Part shown: positions 23,158 through 35,480 of the stretch, one piece after another
How the letters are laid out: each line of letters begins with the position of its first letter
Position numbering within the stretch: position 1 is the stretch's first letter
Notes under the pieces: generated by a model
The model's database searches: none
What the model saw: the letters and a program-made list of their open reading frames with translations, nothing else
Told to the model about the DNA's origin: nothing
Origin: Glycine soja
Taxonomy: Eukaryota; Streptophyta; Magnoliopsida; Fabales; Fabaceae
Assembly: GCF_004193775.1 (NCBI RefSeq)
Contig: NC_041021.1
Location: 33,739,718-33,803,717, forward strand
Direction: 5' to 3'
Length of the DNA stretch: 64,000 nt
Made by a program: the position numbers and the translations under genes

Positions 23158-23709
23158 TTTGGAGACTCATAATTGCATTTTTCATGCATAGCATAAGTAT
23201 GCCCTAGTCATTCATCTCTATAAGATGTTGTCGAAGTATTAACAATCAAGACTTCTATTCCTTGGATTATGGGGTTGAACCAAGCACATAAGAAAAGGTT
23301 CATCAAGTCAAGGTCAAGTATGAAGGTAACCAGCTTGCAAAATTTGGGGCAGAAGATGGATCGAGTTACATCGTTTCTTTGTCTACTGCCAACATGATTG
23401 AGCTAAATAATTTACAAAAAAATTAAGGACTATTGACGTCCATGTTTTATTTCCAGTTTCACTTTGACGAGACGTGATGAACCATGTTGTTTTAATGAAA
23501 ATCTAAATTGATTCAACCCTATGTCCTGTGTAAAATTCGCAATACTTCGACAATGCATCATTCACATACATCCATGTTTTTTTTTCTTTTCACATTGATG
23601 GCATTGCTCATTGCATTCTTTCCTTGAAATCAGAACTATAATAATTGTAATCAAAAGGAAAGAACGTGTTTTACGGTGCCCTTACCAAACGCGTGCCAGA
23701 GCTAGAGTA

Positions 23710-25480
23710 ATGAGTGAAATAAAGGAGGTACAAGAGCAGATGAAGGCCGACAAGGAGGCCATGAAGGACCAAATGACCTCCATGATAAAGGTCATGTTGA
23801 GTATGAGAAGGATGATGGAGGACAACGTTGCCACATTCGCCACTTCCAGCACCGGCACTAAGGCGGACCCGACTCACCCATCGGGCCTAAAAAATCCTCC
23901 AGTCTCAGATATGGTAGGGCAGGGAGGTGAAGCGTTAGGAAGTACGGGTGGCCCCCATTTTGTGCAAGTTCAAAACAAGCATTCCTTCCCACCATATGGC
24001 TTGCCTCCCAACTATACACCACTCGATGTTACACATGCTCCCAATGAGAATTTCGACAACTCTGCTCCCACACCCATTGAGAGCCAACAACCCCAATCTG
24101 ATCATGCACATGTCTCTGAACCCATGGGGGAGACACATGAAGCACCTCGAGACCACAATCTAGTCAACTTCAAGCCTCACCTTGGATGTGCCATTGAGGG
24201 GCAAGCATTTGGTGGAATACCCCTACCAAACACTTTGGGGGGACCTCAGTATCGCCCATAACCACAACCCTTGCATTTTGCATTTGAAAGACTGCCTCCT
24301 ACCGTAGTGGAAAAGGAGAAATTTGATCACATAGAGGAAAGGCTAAGGGCTATTGAAGGAGGCGGAGATTATGCCTTTACTGACATGGAAGAACTATGCC
24401 TAGTGCCCGACGTCGATATCCCTCTGAAGTTCAAGGTGCCAGATTTCGATAAATACAAGGGGACTGCTTGCTCCAAGAATCATCTGAAAAATGTACAGCA
24501 GGAAAATGGGGGCATACTTAAAAAATGAAAGATTGTTGATGCATTTCTTCCAAGAAAGTCTTATTGGGGTAGCCATCACCTGGTATACTAATCTAGAACC
24601 TTACCGAGTCCATTCTTGGAAGGACCTAATGGTTGCCTTCATTAGGCAATATCAATACAATTTTGATATGGCTCCAGATAGAATGCAGCTACAGAACATG
24701 TGTAAGAAGAAGCATGAATCTTTCAAAGAATACGCCCAAAGGTGGAGGGATCTGGCAACTCAAGTAGCACCTCAAATGATGGAGAGGGAGATGATAACAA
24801 TGATAGTACACACATTACCAGTGTTCTACTATGAGAAGTTGGTGGGTTACACACCTTCAAGCTTTGCCGATTTAGTTTTCACCGGCGAAAGGATCGAAGT
24901 GGGTCTGAGAAGAGGCAAATTTGATTATCCTGCTTTGATGAATAGGAAACCTGGGGCAAATGGAGAGAGTATGAATGAGGGAGGAACCCATGTTGTAACT
25001 GTCATTCCTACATGGCCAAATTCTCCACCAGCTCCAACAATATCAATACTCGGCCAATATCAGTCCTTCTCATTACCCACCACCCTACCAGTCAAGAATG
25101 CCCAATCATCCGCAAAGGCCACCCCTAAATCAGCCATAAAGTCTGCCTGCCGCACATCCGATACCTAACACCACCCTTAACACAAATCAAAACACCAACT
25201 AGGGAAGGAATTTTCCAGAAAATAAGCCTGCAGAATTCACCCCAATTCCAATGCCATATGCTGACTTACTACCATATATGCTCGATAATGCAATGGCAGT
25301 CATAAACCCAGCAAGGACTCCTCAACCTTCGTTTCCCAGATGATACAACCCCAACGTGACATGTGCTTATCATGGGGGAGTTCCAGGGCATTCCATTGAG
25401 CATTGTAGGACCCTGAGACATAAGGTGCAAAGTCTAATTGATGCGGGCTGGCTAAAATTTGATGAGGATAATCGCTTGTG
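23710..25480 (+). pseudogene. Gypsy 1 Gag, broken
   Basis: The start at 23710 (MSEIKEVQEQMKADKEAMKD) gives a predicted coiled-coil N-terminus, followed by a proline-rich segment. A TAA ends the frame at 24261, but the same frame resumes with FERLPPTVVEKEKFDHIEER and the capsid block VPDFDKYKGTACSKNHLK. Extra A bases near 24490 shift frame into MGAYLKNERLLMHFFQESL, ITWYTNLEPYRVHSWKDLM and FKEYAQRWRDLATQVAP, a standard retrotransposon Gag domain. After further stops the tail has VTCAYHGGVPGHSIEHC (about 25355-25405). It cannot be translated as one protein. Confidence 0.88.
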
Positions 25481-26842
25481 AATTCTGACATTGGCAAGCG
25501 ACACTATGCATGGGGAAATGTGAAGGTTATTGTTAGATGTCTCCAATGACTCATTAGGATACTCTAGTTTATGCCATTACTGTAAACAACAATTACAATG
25601 CTAATAATATGGATAAATTTGATGTCTTTCATTCTCTCATTTACATCTTTGCTTATTTAACTTTCACCGGAACGTGAATGTAAGTTGATGGTTTATTTGC
25701 TCAAGTGACCTGCGCTCCTGAGTTTGACTTCCAAGTCTGTCCAATCAGAAATTACTCGTTCTCCATGTTTGGTGAGGGTGCCGCAAACGACGAGTAAAGT
25801 AAAAAGTTCAAAAAAGAAATGTTTAATTGATTGTGTTTCAAATAAAAGGTACATTCATGTGACCTCATTTTATCAATTCCAAAAAGTTATCTTTTTGAGA
25901 GAAAAGGAGTTATCAAGAATAGGAGTCGTTCGACTTAATCTGTCAATTGAAAATCCTTTAAATGTTTCTTGTCCTTGAAAATTCATTTTCGAGAATCTGC
26001 ACAGTTTCTTTCATTTTTCCTTGCTACAAGGTCGTGACAAAAGACAACAATAGATACCTTAGAGCCTAACACTGGGGCAATGAGAGACACCATGCATGAG
26101 CCTCAAAACGAACCTAGGGGAAGATCAGAAGTTCTCACCCGGTAGGTCGAAAACCCGAAAAGGCGGCCTAGGCAAATATTAGGGTTAATAAAAAATAAAA
26201 AGAAATAAAAAAATAATCAGGGGCGTGTTATTAAGGTTTTGTCCCAAAATCCAAACTATAAAAGTTTCTAGTTAAGATTTGAAATGACACATGGTCGTGT
26301 TTCAACATCCTAAACACTAATTTATCCCTTGCTACCCCTCCGAGCCAAGGCATATGTGTTTTCTAAAAACAACAATAACAAAATAGGAACCCTGAGTAGG
26401 AACCACCGCTAAACCGGCGGGAAGAGCAATGTAAACAACACATGCATGAAATTGGGCAGCAACGAAAGAAAAACAAAATAAAATCCACCAAAGGCGAGTG
26501 AAGAAAAAGAGAGACAAAGGATCTCCAAATTTTACAAGAAAGGCACAAAAGTGCAATAAGGATTAATGTATAAGACAAAAGGAGTAGAGCCCAACCCAAG
26601 AGTTGAAAGGAACAAAAGTACAAGCAAGACTCTCAAGGTTCTTACTCAACGTAACCCTCAAACACTCTTTGAGCCTCTCTAATCCTTTCTTTCATATCCC
26701 TTTTACCCCTGATCACGTTACAAGCCCAATAAAACCCATGTGGATCAAGGAATGACTAATTTTGCTTTTAAGTTGGGATTCTAGAATGAAACCCACACAC
26801 GCTTGTGATTGTTAAACAAATATATACACACACACACACACA

Positions 26843-26916
<74 letters not shown>

Positions 26917-27825
26917 AGAGAATCCTCGAGGTTTCACACTTGCACATTTGAGAAGAAAACTCAATCGACCAGGAGCTCGTGGAATATGCCCAAAGACAAT
27001 TGTGATAGTAGGGTACATCTGATGCAGACTTAATCATTAGTCGCTCATGCAGACTCCTTAGGATTCCTATTGAATCCAATGGTGGCCTTTGTAGTATAAA
27101 TTCTTTCGGGATCAGCCCGTGTCATCAAGTTTCAGCAGGATCAACAAACCCATGGCATCGCTCTATGACCTTAAATCAGGAAAAGTTTCACTTGGTCATA
27201 TACCAAAGTGTGACAATCCATTGCCATCCTTCAATGGGGCGTACGATTGATCCCAAAGCCTTATTTTTTCTTGCTATGCAGAATAATTTAAGTTTTTAAA
27301 AGGAAAGGGGAAAACCCTAGGATCCATATTTCGGTTGATTGATTAAATTTCAAAAAACTTCATTGCCCTCACTCCAAAATTTTCAAGTGACTAAATCAGA
27401 CAAAACATATACTCTGAGGGAGTCCCCGAAGAGATTTGCAAAAAGATAGGATGAGGTCTCATGAGTTATCACATCTTTCAGAAAGAGACAGTCAATCTGT
27501 GTTTTCCACAAAAAAATAAAATAAAAGAAGCAAAAAATCAAAATCAAATCAAAATAAAAATCACAAAAATAAGAAAGAATGTCATGAGCATTACACATTT
27601 TTCATGATTCAAAACCTTTTTGCATTACTAGCATTTCAAGATGAAGATTGCATGCATCTGCATCCCAAACATCATGTTCATACTAGGCAATAAGTTCATA
27701 GATTTCTCTTTATACCAATTTCCCAAATATAATCTTTTGAGTTTAGGATGAGCCCTCTCAAAGAGTCAACCTCTTGCTTTCTCATAAGGTTAATCCCTTT
27801 GGTACTAGTACCTATTGGCTTGTTT
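25481..27825 (+). other. Gypsy 1 noncoding 3' internal region
   Basis: No pol motif was found on either strand. The segment near 26040-26190, with ACTGGGGCAATGAGAG and AAAAGGCGGCCTAGGCAAA, resembles the 3' untranslated region of soybean gypsy elements as I remember it. The region also includes the CA microsatellite at 26825-26910. Confidence 0.6.
26825..26910. repeat. CA/GT microsatellite
   Basis: About 42 CA dinucleotides with one interruption (CACTCACA near 26843). The overlapping valine/cysteine or threonine/histidine open frames are translation artefacts. Confidence 0.98.
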
Positions 27826-27827
27826 CA

Positions 27828-28000
27828 TAGGACTCAAAGTCCTCTCTTTTATCTTTCACAGGACTCAAAGTCCTCACCTTTATCTTTCACAGGACTCAAA
27901 GTCCTCTCTTTTATCTTTCATAGGACTCAAAGTCCTTACTTTTATCTTTCATAGGACTCAAAGTTCTCGCTATTATCTTTCATAGGACTCAAAGTCCTCT
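27828..28000 (+). repeat. Tandem 31-bp units built on the palindrome AGGACTCAAAGTCCT
   Basis: Six copies of AGGACTCAAAGTCCT, each with self-complementary arms AGGACT/AGTCCT, are spaced about 31 bases apart by a TCTCTTTTATCTTTCA-type linker. The array is noncoding. The next array (28010-28240) has the same design with another word. Confidence 0.9.
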
Positions 28001-28009
28001 GTCATTTAT

Positions 28010-28240
28010 ATTTCAAAGACTTCAATGTCTTCAGTCATTTACGCTTTCAAAAGACGACAACATCTTCATATACATTTTAAAGACTTCAATGTCTTCAGTC
28101 ATTTACGCTTTCAAATACTTCAATGTCTTCAGTCATTTACGCTTTCAAAAGACGACAATGTCTTCATTTAATTTGCAAAAGACTTCAATCTCTTCAGTCA
28201 TTGACGCTTTCAAAAGACTACAACATCTTCATTTACGTTT
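28010..28240 (+). repeat. Tandem units with the palindrome AAGACTTCAATGTCTT
   Basis: Units contain AAGACTTCAATGTCTTCAG, a self-complementary core, followed by TCATTTACGCTTTCAAA. They alternate with a variant AAGACGACAACATCTTC. The array replaces the 5' portion expected of a full right LTR. Confidence 0.85.
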
Positions 28241-28957
28241 CATTGGTAATCGCTTTTCTTTTGTAAAGTAAGTTTTAACCGATCATTAGTGTCGCAAGTT
28301 CTCTTTAAAAAAAATTGAAGGTTAATAAACAAAATCAAGATAAAACCAACTCATAAATAATTTCTTTTTATCAAATATCACTTAAGATCATTTCAAGGTT
28401 CAATGCATTAACGACTCTCTCCTCTTTTCAAAAATCAAAAGATCGTTTCAAGGTCCAACGCCTTAATGATTTTCTCCGCTTTTCAAAGTTTGAAACATCG
28501 TTTCAAGGTATAACGCCTTAAACGACTTTTGTTCGCAATTAAAATTAATCTTTCAAAAAATATAAAATCAATGTAACACAAACTTTCAAACTTAAAGAAC
28601 TACGTAGGTCTGAATTCCTCATCGCACCTGAGGATACGTAAGAGCAAGGGCAACACCCATGTCGACCCGAAAAAAAATAATAAACATAAAAAGGGAAAAT
28701 ACATAATTTTGAAGTCATGTTTTGCATACTCGATTAAAGGCTGTCGTCCCTTGTGACGGGCGCGTGGGGTGCTAATACCTTCCCTGTGCGTAAACAACTC
28801 CCAAACCCTTATTTTCAAAGTTCGCAGACCTTCGTCTTTTTGGTTTTTACTAATGTTTTCCTTGAATAAATGTTGGTGGTGACTCTACGCATTTTCTTCT
28901 TTTCGAAGACGTGTTTTTATCTCGCCTCGCCCTCTCACTGAAGGGTAGGTTGCGACA
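28240..28957 (+). repeat. Gypsy 1 right LTR, 5'-truncated
   Basis: It matches 22430-23157 of the left LTR through GATCATTAGTG(C/T)CGCAAGTT, the three TTTCAAGGTCCAACGCC units, ATCGCACC(C/T)GAGGATAC and the terminal GGTAGGTTGCGACA. The first roughly 570 bases of the LTR, including the promoter, are absent. Confidence 0.85.
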
Positions 28958-29118
28958 ATGGATAAACTATCGAAGCAATTAATTGCTAAAACAAATCTGG
29001 ACCAAATAAGTCTCCAACTACTCATCCTCACTAAAAATAGACTGATCTTTCTAGAATTATGGACAGGGTATATGTACATGGACTTTAATTAATTAACTTT
29101 CAAAAGGGAACTTTGTTA

Positions 29119-30430
<1,312 letters not shown>

Positions 30431-30446
30431 TTCTCCCCCTTTTTGA
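30431..30446 (-). other. Polypurine tract of copia A
   Basis: On the minus strand it reads TCAAAAAGGGGGAGAA immediately before the LTR start TGTGATTGC. Confidence 0.85.
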
Positions 30447-31439
30447 TGATGACAACTATCTGAAAACATGATTAAAAGATATTCTATTTGCAAGACGAGA
30501 ACTCACCCTTACTCCCCCTTAAAATTTCAATTTATTGCATATTATTAGAAAAAAAAATAGTCTACCCGTTTTCTTGAGTTTCTCTCCCCCTTAGGCAACA
30601 TCAAAAAGTTGAAAACACCGGACAAAATAACGAAGCCACAAAATCCGAAGCAATCATCACAAAATAACCAAAAGCAAATCATCAATAGCAATATAAAATA
30701 ACCAAGTGTGAAATATCCAAAGTAAACACGAAATAACCAAGTGCTAAGTATCTAAAGCAAGCACAAGGGAACCAAGTGCTAAAATATCCAAAGCCAAATA
30801 CAAGGCAGAAATAGTAAATTGTCTAGAAAAATTAACAACTTATAATACTAGATAAAAGTAGGATGTAAAAGAGTCATCTATGGATCCGCAGGAGGATCAA
30901 GGCAACGACGAATGAAGTTCATGTCGTCTTCAAGACGCATGATGCATGAGTCCATAGCATCGAAATGATCGCCAATGAAAGCTCGAAGATCCCTAAGCTC
31001 AGTGACAACGTCATTTAGTAAGGAAGAGGAGGAATCCCGTTGTGGTGGTAGGGAGGGTGTGCGTTTATCAGGAATTGGAGGTGGAAGGTCTTGTTTACAT
31101 ACCCATTAGCCATCCATATCCTTACGATATCTAAAGGAGGCAACAGCACTAGCACCAATAGTAAATGAACGTTTGACCTTAACAAATGGTTCATCCTCTA
31201 AAGGAACATTAAAATGCTGAAGAAATAGAGTGACAAGATGAGGATAAGGAAGAGGTGCATTGGCCCGTAATACTTTATGCATACGGTACCTGACAAGATG
31301 GGCCCAGTCAATTTGGCGACCGGTTTGAAGAGCCCATAGCAGAATTAAATCTTCCTCAGCATAGGAATAAAAAAACCACTTTCAAATTATATGGACTAAA
31401 AAAAACCACTTTGAATCTTGCTCAGGTACCATATATTAT

Positions 31440-31520
31440 CGATAAATTAATAACTCTCTAAATTAATAAATTTCTCCGGTTCTGACATTATTAATTTATA
31501 GAGTTTTAACTGTATAAAGT
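31440..31520. repeat. AT-rich plant repeat within the insertion
   Basis: The segment GATAAATTAATAACTCTC to TATAGAGTTTTAAC has inverted AATTAATA/TATTAATT arms (ends near 31447 and 31500) and resembles a short AT-rich dispersed plant repeat. It lies between the two 43-bp copies. Confidence 0.5.
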
Positions 31521-31639
31521 ATAGGAATAAAAAAACCACTTTCAAATTATATGGACTAAAAAAAATTAAAGTACAAAAACTAAAATAGAATTAAAATATA
31601 AATTATAAAAAATATAAAAAAATCATTTTAAAACTATAA

Positions 31640-32030
31640 AATTAAGAAGGAAAACTACAGACCACATGAGTAATTAAATCTTACTTTTTTATATTTTGGT
31701 ATAAAAGTTGTTGTATTTGAAGAGTTACGTTATGCAAGCCAATTTGCCATCCAAATATTCTAGAAGGCTTTCCAACACGAGTAAAGTGAGTGATCAAGTG
31801 AGACTTTTTTCTTGCACAAGTCTCTGAGAATAGAATAGAAGAGAATGGCTTTGTTTGGCAGAGGCACAGTTGCAACAATACGTCGTAGCGCTTTAATTTT
31901 CACCTCCAACTCTAATAACAGCTTATTCCGTAGCCACCCATTTTCCACACCCATTTCTCTCAATGTTTCAAACTCCAACACGATTCATCGGCACTTCAGT
32001 TCCACCAAGAAGCCATTCATCGGCACTTTT
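31640..32030 (+). pseudogene. 5' fragment of a host-like gene: leader plus organelle-targeting exon
   Basis: From an ATG at 31845 the plus strand encodes MALFGRGTVATIRRSALIFT, then Ser/Asn/Phe-rich sequence and HRHFSSTKKPFIG, about 60 residues. It is rich in Arg and Ser with almost no acidic residues, a typical mitochondrial or plastid presequence. The 200 bases before it read like a promoter and 5' leader, with a TATA-like TTATATTTTGG near 31688 and AAGAGAATGG at the start. The frame then runs into copia sequence, so only the first exon was carried. I do not recognise the parent gene. Orientation is opposite to copia A. Confidence 0.6.
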
Positions 32031-32877
32031 ATACGGTACCTGAGCAAGATTTGTGGAACGGGGAAGCAAAACTCGACAAATAATATAATGCATAATGCGA
32101 CATTCAAAGGTGAATGAGCCAGGCAATCTACCGGTCATATCAGCATGGTCATTACAGACCATTTTACGTGCATCATGACTAGAATAGATATGCTTCCAAT
32201 CATTAACCAAAGTGCCCTCAAAAGGAACACCCTGACTACTCAATTTTGTCAAAGAATAAAACAAAGATTGATCAACAACAATGGGTATTTTATGCACCTC
32301 AGAGAAAATGACACCATCTCGAATTTGCAGATTATTATAAAAGACTCGAACTAATTTAAGATAGAACGACAATTTGAGAGACATAAAATCAATTAACTCA
32401 GAATTTTGAAAAACCTGATAACAATCAAAGTTTTCCCCATCAAAGAATTCTATGTCTAGATATTTAGCATCGAGAATGACACGATTTGAGAATAAGGAAT
32501 AGTACCTTTGATGTTGTTCATCTGAAGAAAATAGAGTTAATGACCGTGGAGAAGAAAAAGAAAGATTAGGTGGTGCTGGTGGGTCATCGGATGTGTCGTG
32601 GCGGCGTTGTCTTGCAGCGGTGGTTGTGGAGGATGATCCATTTCTCTTCTTTGATGGTTCTTCCATTTGAGACTGTTTCTGCAGATTCTGATTAGTAGGG
32701 TTTGTAGAGAATTGAAAAAGATGAAATTTGAACTTTGCTTGAAGTGATTTGGACAAGAAACGAGAAAGATATGAAGATTTGAAGTTTTGGAAATGGAGGA
32801 CACCGTCAAGGAGAATGAGGAAGAAGAGGGTTTGTGCAAGGAGAGAGAAAATGCAGTATTTATAGTCAAGGACGAGT

Positions 32878-33420
32878 TGTAATCGATTACAGCTCATGGT
32901 AATCGACTACAAGCTTATCCTGTAGCTGCCAAAACCCCTCTAGTAATCAATTACAACCTATTGTAATCAATTACAGGGGCGTGTTCTATGACAATTGATT
33001 ACAGGGGGTGGTAATTGATTACCAGACCCTAAAACATGGATTTTCAAGTAAAATAAGCATTAAAACTAACTATTTTACACCCACAAAAGTACACATTCAA
33101 TATAAGTAAGCAAAATATATAATAATAAAAAACAATCATCAAAAGCAATCAACAATCATCATAACTTTCAAACACAATCATCAAAGACAATCAAAACTCA
33201 ATAAAAAACAATCATCAAAAGCAATCAATAATCATCATAACTATCAAACACAATCATCAAAGACAATCAAAACTCAAGCAAAAACAATAATCAAAAACAA
33301 TCATCAAAAAGCAATCAATAATAATCATAACTATTAAACACAATCATCAATGACAATCAAAACTCAAGCAAAAACAATAATCAAAACTCAATCAAAAGTT
33401 AACAATCATAAGAAAAATAA
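32878..33420. repeat. Copia A spacer: TAATCGATTA words and CAATCATC tandem repeats
   Basis: TAATCGATTAC and variants occur between 32878 and 33030. From about 33131 to 33400 three copies of a unit starting CAATCATCAAAAGCAATC (33132, 33208, 33298; spacings about 76 and 90) form an A/C-rich array. It sits between pol and the third ORF, the same place as the word-rich spacer of copia 1. Confidence 0.8.
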
Positions 33421-33444
33421 AAAAAAAATAGACAAACAAAATAG

Positions 33445-33818
33445 CTATTTATCTAAGTTATTTATATCTAAGAGTTCTAATTCTCTTCTAATCGCAAAGA
33501 AAATTTCTTTAGGGAGAGGTTTTGTAAAGATATCAGCTAACTGATTCTTTGTGTCAACAAATTCTAGTACACAATCCCCTTTTTGAACATGATCTCTCAA
33601 GAAATGATGTCTAATTTCAATATGTTTGGTTCTCGAGTGCAGAATAGGATTTTTAGATAGATTGATTGCACTCGTGTTATCACATCGAATGGGAATATGA
33701 TCAAGAATTAATCCATAGTTAGAAAGTTGTTGTTTCATCCAAAGTATTTGTGCATAATAACTTCCAGCAGAAATATATTCCACCTCAACAGTGGATAAAG
33801 CAACATTATTTTGTTTTT
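33445..33818 (-). pseudogene. Copia A RNase H C-terminus
   Basis: The frame reads KKQNNVALSTVEVEYISAG, ILWMKQQLSNYGLILDHIP, CDNTSAINLSKNPILHSRTK and LADIFTKPLPKEIFFAIRRE. It is uninterrupted down to its stop at 33445, but lacks everything upstream of KKQ because the plus-oriented LTR starts at 33819. Confidence 0.88.
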
Positions 33819-35475
33819 TGTGGAAGCAATGTCTTCCAAGATTATTTTGATGATGCCAAAGAATCAAGAGTCAAGCAAGTTTCAAGAATCAAGATCAAGA
33901 TTCAAGATTCAAGAATAATCAAGATCAAGATTCAAGATTCAAGAATAATCAAGATCAAGATTCAAGATTCAAGTAAAGAATCAAGACTCAAGATTCAAGA
34001 ATCAAGAAAAGACTCAATCAAGATAAGTATTAAAAGAGTTTTTCAAAACATTGAATAGCACAAGAATTTTTCAAAAAGAAAAATCTTTTACCAAAGAGTT
34101 TTACTCTCTGGTAATCAATTACTAGATAGAAGGTAGTAATCGATTACCAGTAGCCAACTTTGTTTTCAAAATTGTAATCGATTACCATAATCATGTAATC
34201 AATTACCAATGTTTTAAAACGTTAGATTTCAAATTTCAAGGGTCACAACTTGTGATAAAACATTTTCAAATCATTTCAAACTTGTGTAATCAATTACACA
34301 ATATTTGTAATCGATTACCAGTGTTTCTAAACATTTTGATTTTCAAATTTAAACATGAAGAGTCACATCTGTTGATATGTAATCGATTACACCTTGATGG
34401 TAATCGACTACCAGTGACTAATTTCAAAAAATAAATTTCCAAAAGTCACAATTCTTAAAGTGATTTGTTTCTGAAGATTTTTTCAAAAGTCACAACTTTT
34501 TAAGTGACTAGTTTTCACAAAAGTCACAACTCTTAAAGTGACTAGTTTTAAAGAAATTGTCAAAAGTCACAAACTTTAATTTGAGTCATCAAATGATTAT
34601 AAATATGTGACCATGGCACAAATTTAAAAGACTGATTCCTTTCATGCATAATAGATTTCCTTCATCTTTCTAAAAGTTTTTGTTCAATACTTTCTCTTTC
34701 AAGAAAAGTTCATTGACCAAAAACTTGTGCTATTCTTTTTTTCCATTCCTTCTCTCTTGTCAAAAGATTCAAAGGACTAATCGCGTGAGAATTCTTTTGT
34801 TTCTTCCCTTCTCCCTCTTGACAAAAGATTTCAAAGGACTAACTGCTTGAGATATCTTCTGTTTCTTACAAAAGATTTCAAAGGACTAACTGCCTGAGAT
34901 ATTTTTTTCCCTTTCCCTTTAAACAAAAGATTTCAAAGGACTAACCGCTTGAGATATCTTTTGTTTCCCCTTACAAAGATTCAAGGGACTAACCACCTAA
35001 GAATTCTTTGTCTTAACACATTGGAGCGTACATCCTTTGTGGTACAAGTAGAGCGTACATCTACTTGGGTTGTGATACTGAGAACAAGAGAGGGTACATC
35101 TCTTGTGGATCTGTTCAAGTGAAGCGTACATCCACTTGGTTGTTCAAAGAGAACAAGGGAGGGTACATCCCTTGTGGATCTTTGCTTGTAAAGGATTTTA
35201 CAAGGTTATTGGAAATCTCAAAAACCGGTGGTTGCTTGGGGACTGGATGTAGGCACGGGTTGTTGCCGAACCAGTATAAATCTTGTGTTTGTCTTCTTCT
35301 TCCCTACACTCTTTAATTTCCACTTTACTTTTGTCTAAGTTATTGCTTTTGTTCTTTACTTTCTAATAACTTAGTAGTAAAGCCTAATTGAATCTAGTAA
35401 CATTAAGAAGGATAAGGTTTTAATTAGTCAAGGCTCATTAATAATTAATTCAAGCCTAATTGAATCTAGTAACAC
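33819..35475 (+). mobile_element. Solo-type SIRE LTR, plus orientation, with rearranged 3' end
   Basis: It starts TGTGGAAGCAATGTC, corresponding to TGTAGAAGCAAAGC at the start of the minus-oriented solo LTR 10630-12313. The same blocks follow in order: ATTCAAGAATCAAGATC repeats (33880-34030), TAATCGATTAC words (34137-34400), a TATA-like ATTATAAATATGTG (34597), TTTCAAAGGACTAAC repeats (34760-34990), GTACATC repeats (35030-35170) and GGATGTAGGCACGGGTTG. The end (35370-35475) is scrambled, with TTGAATCTAGTAACA twice. No internal region follows. No 5-bp duplication is seen, because the two flanks are different copies of pol. Confidence 0.8.
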
Positions 35476-35480
35476 ATTGT

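Larger units (their letters stand above)
21864..28957 (+). mobile_element. Gypsy element 1, gag-only remnant
   Basis: A left LTR (21864-23157), an internal region with a recognisable gag but no protease, reverse transcriptase or integrase, a long noncoding 3' part with repeats, and a right LTR remnant (about 28240-28957). Both LTRs end TGCGACA. The 5-bp flanks GTACC and ATGGA do not match, and the Helitron does not resume on the right, so the right side has been rearranged since insertion. It is either a decayed or deleted element or a natural non-autonomous derivative. Confidence 0.82.
31361..32038. mobile_element. 678-bp insertion in the copia A third ORF, with filler-type junctions
   Basis: The insert separates NLAQ from EEDLILLW of a conserved protein. 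Its left part contains a 43-bp block at 31361-31403 that recurs at 31521-31563 (160-bp spacing). The word AATCTTGCTCAGGTACC at about 31414-31430 is an inverted copy of the host sequence at the right junction (about 32033-32050). The right part repeats CATTCATCGGCACTT. There are no clear terminal repeats or target duplication. The pattern fits break repair with copied filler DNA better than simple transposition. Confidence 0.7.
30878..32666 (-). pseudogene. Third ORF of copia A, putative plant transposon protein, interrupted
   Basis: It starts at 32666 with MEEPSKKRNGSSSTTTAARQ, a basic Ser/Thr-rich N-terminus. It continues RVILDAKYLDIEFFDGENFD, LSFYLKLVRVFYNNLQIRDG, SLTKLSSQGVPFEGTLVNDW and IMHYIICRVLLPRSTNLAQ to about 32039. 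A 678-bp foreign insert follows. Coding then resumes at about 31360 as EEDLILLWALQTGRQIDWAH, ANAPLPYPHLVTLFLQHFNV and VKRSFTIGASAVASF, and ends at 30878. A TAG at 31106-31108 is an extra stop. The intact family member would be about 370 residues. It matches the copia 1 third ORF. Its function is unknown. Confidence 0.82.

Noticed and set aside
26768..27079. Open frames rich in Val-Cys or His-Thr over the CA repeat
   Set aside because: Pure translation of a CA/GT microsatellite.
21859..28962. Target duplication for gypsy 1
   Set aside because: Left flank GTACC and right flank ATGGA do not match, and the interrupted Helitron does not resume, so no duplication is claimed.
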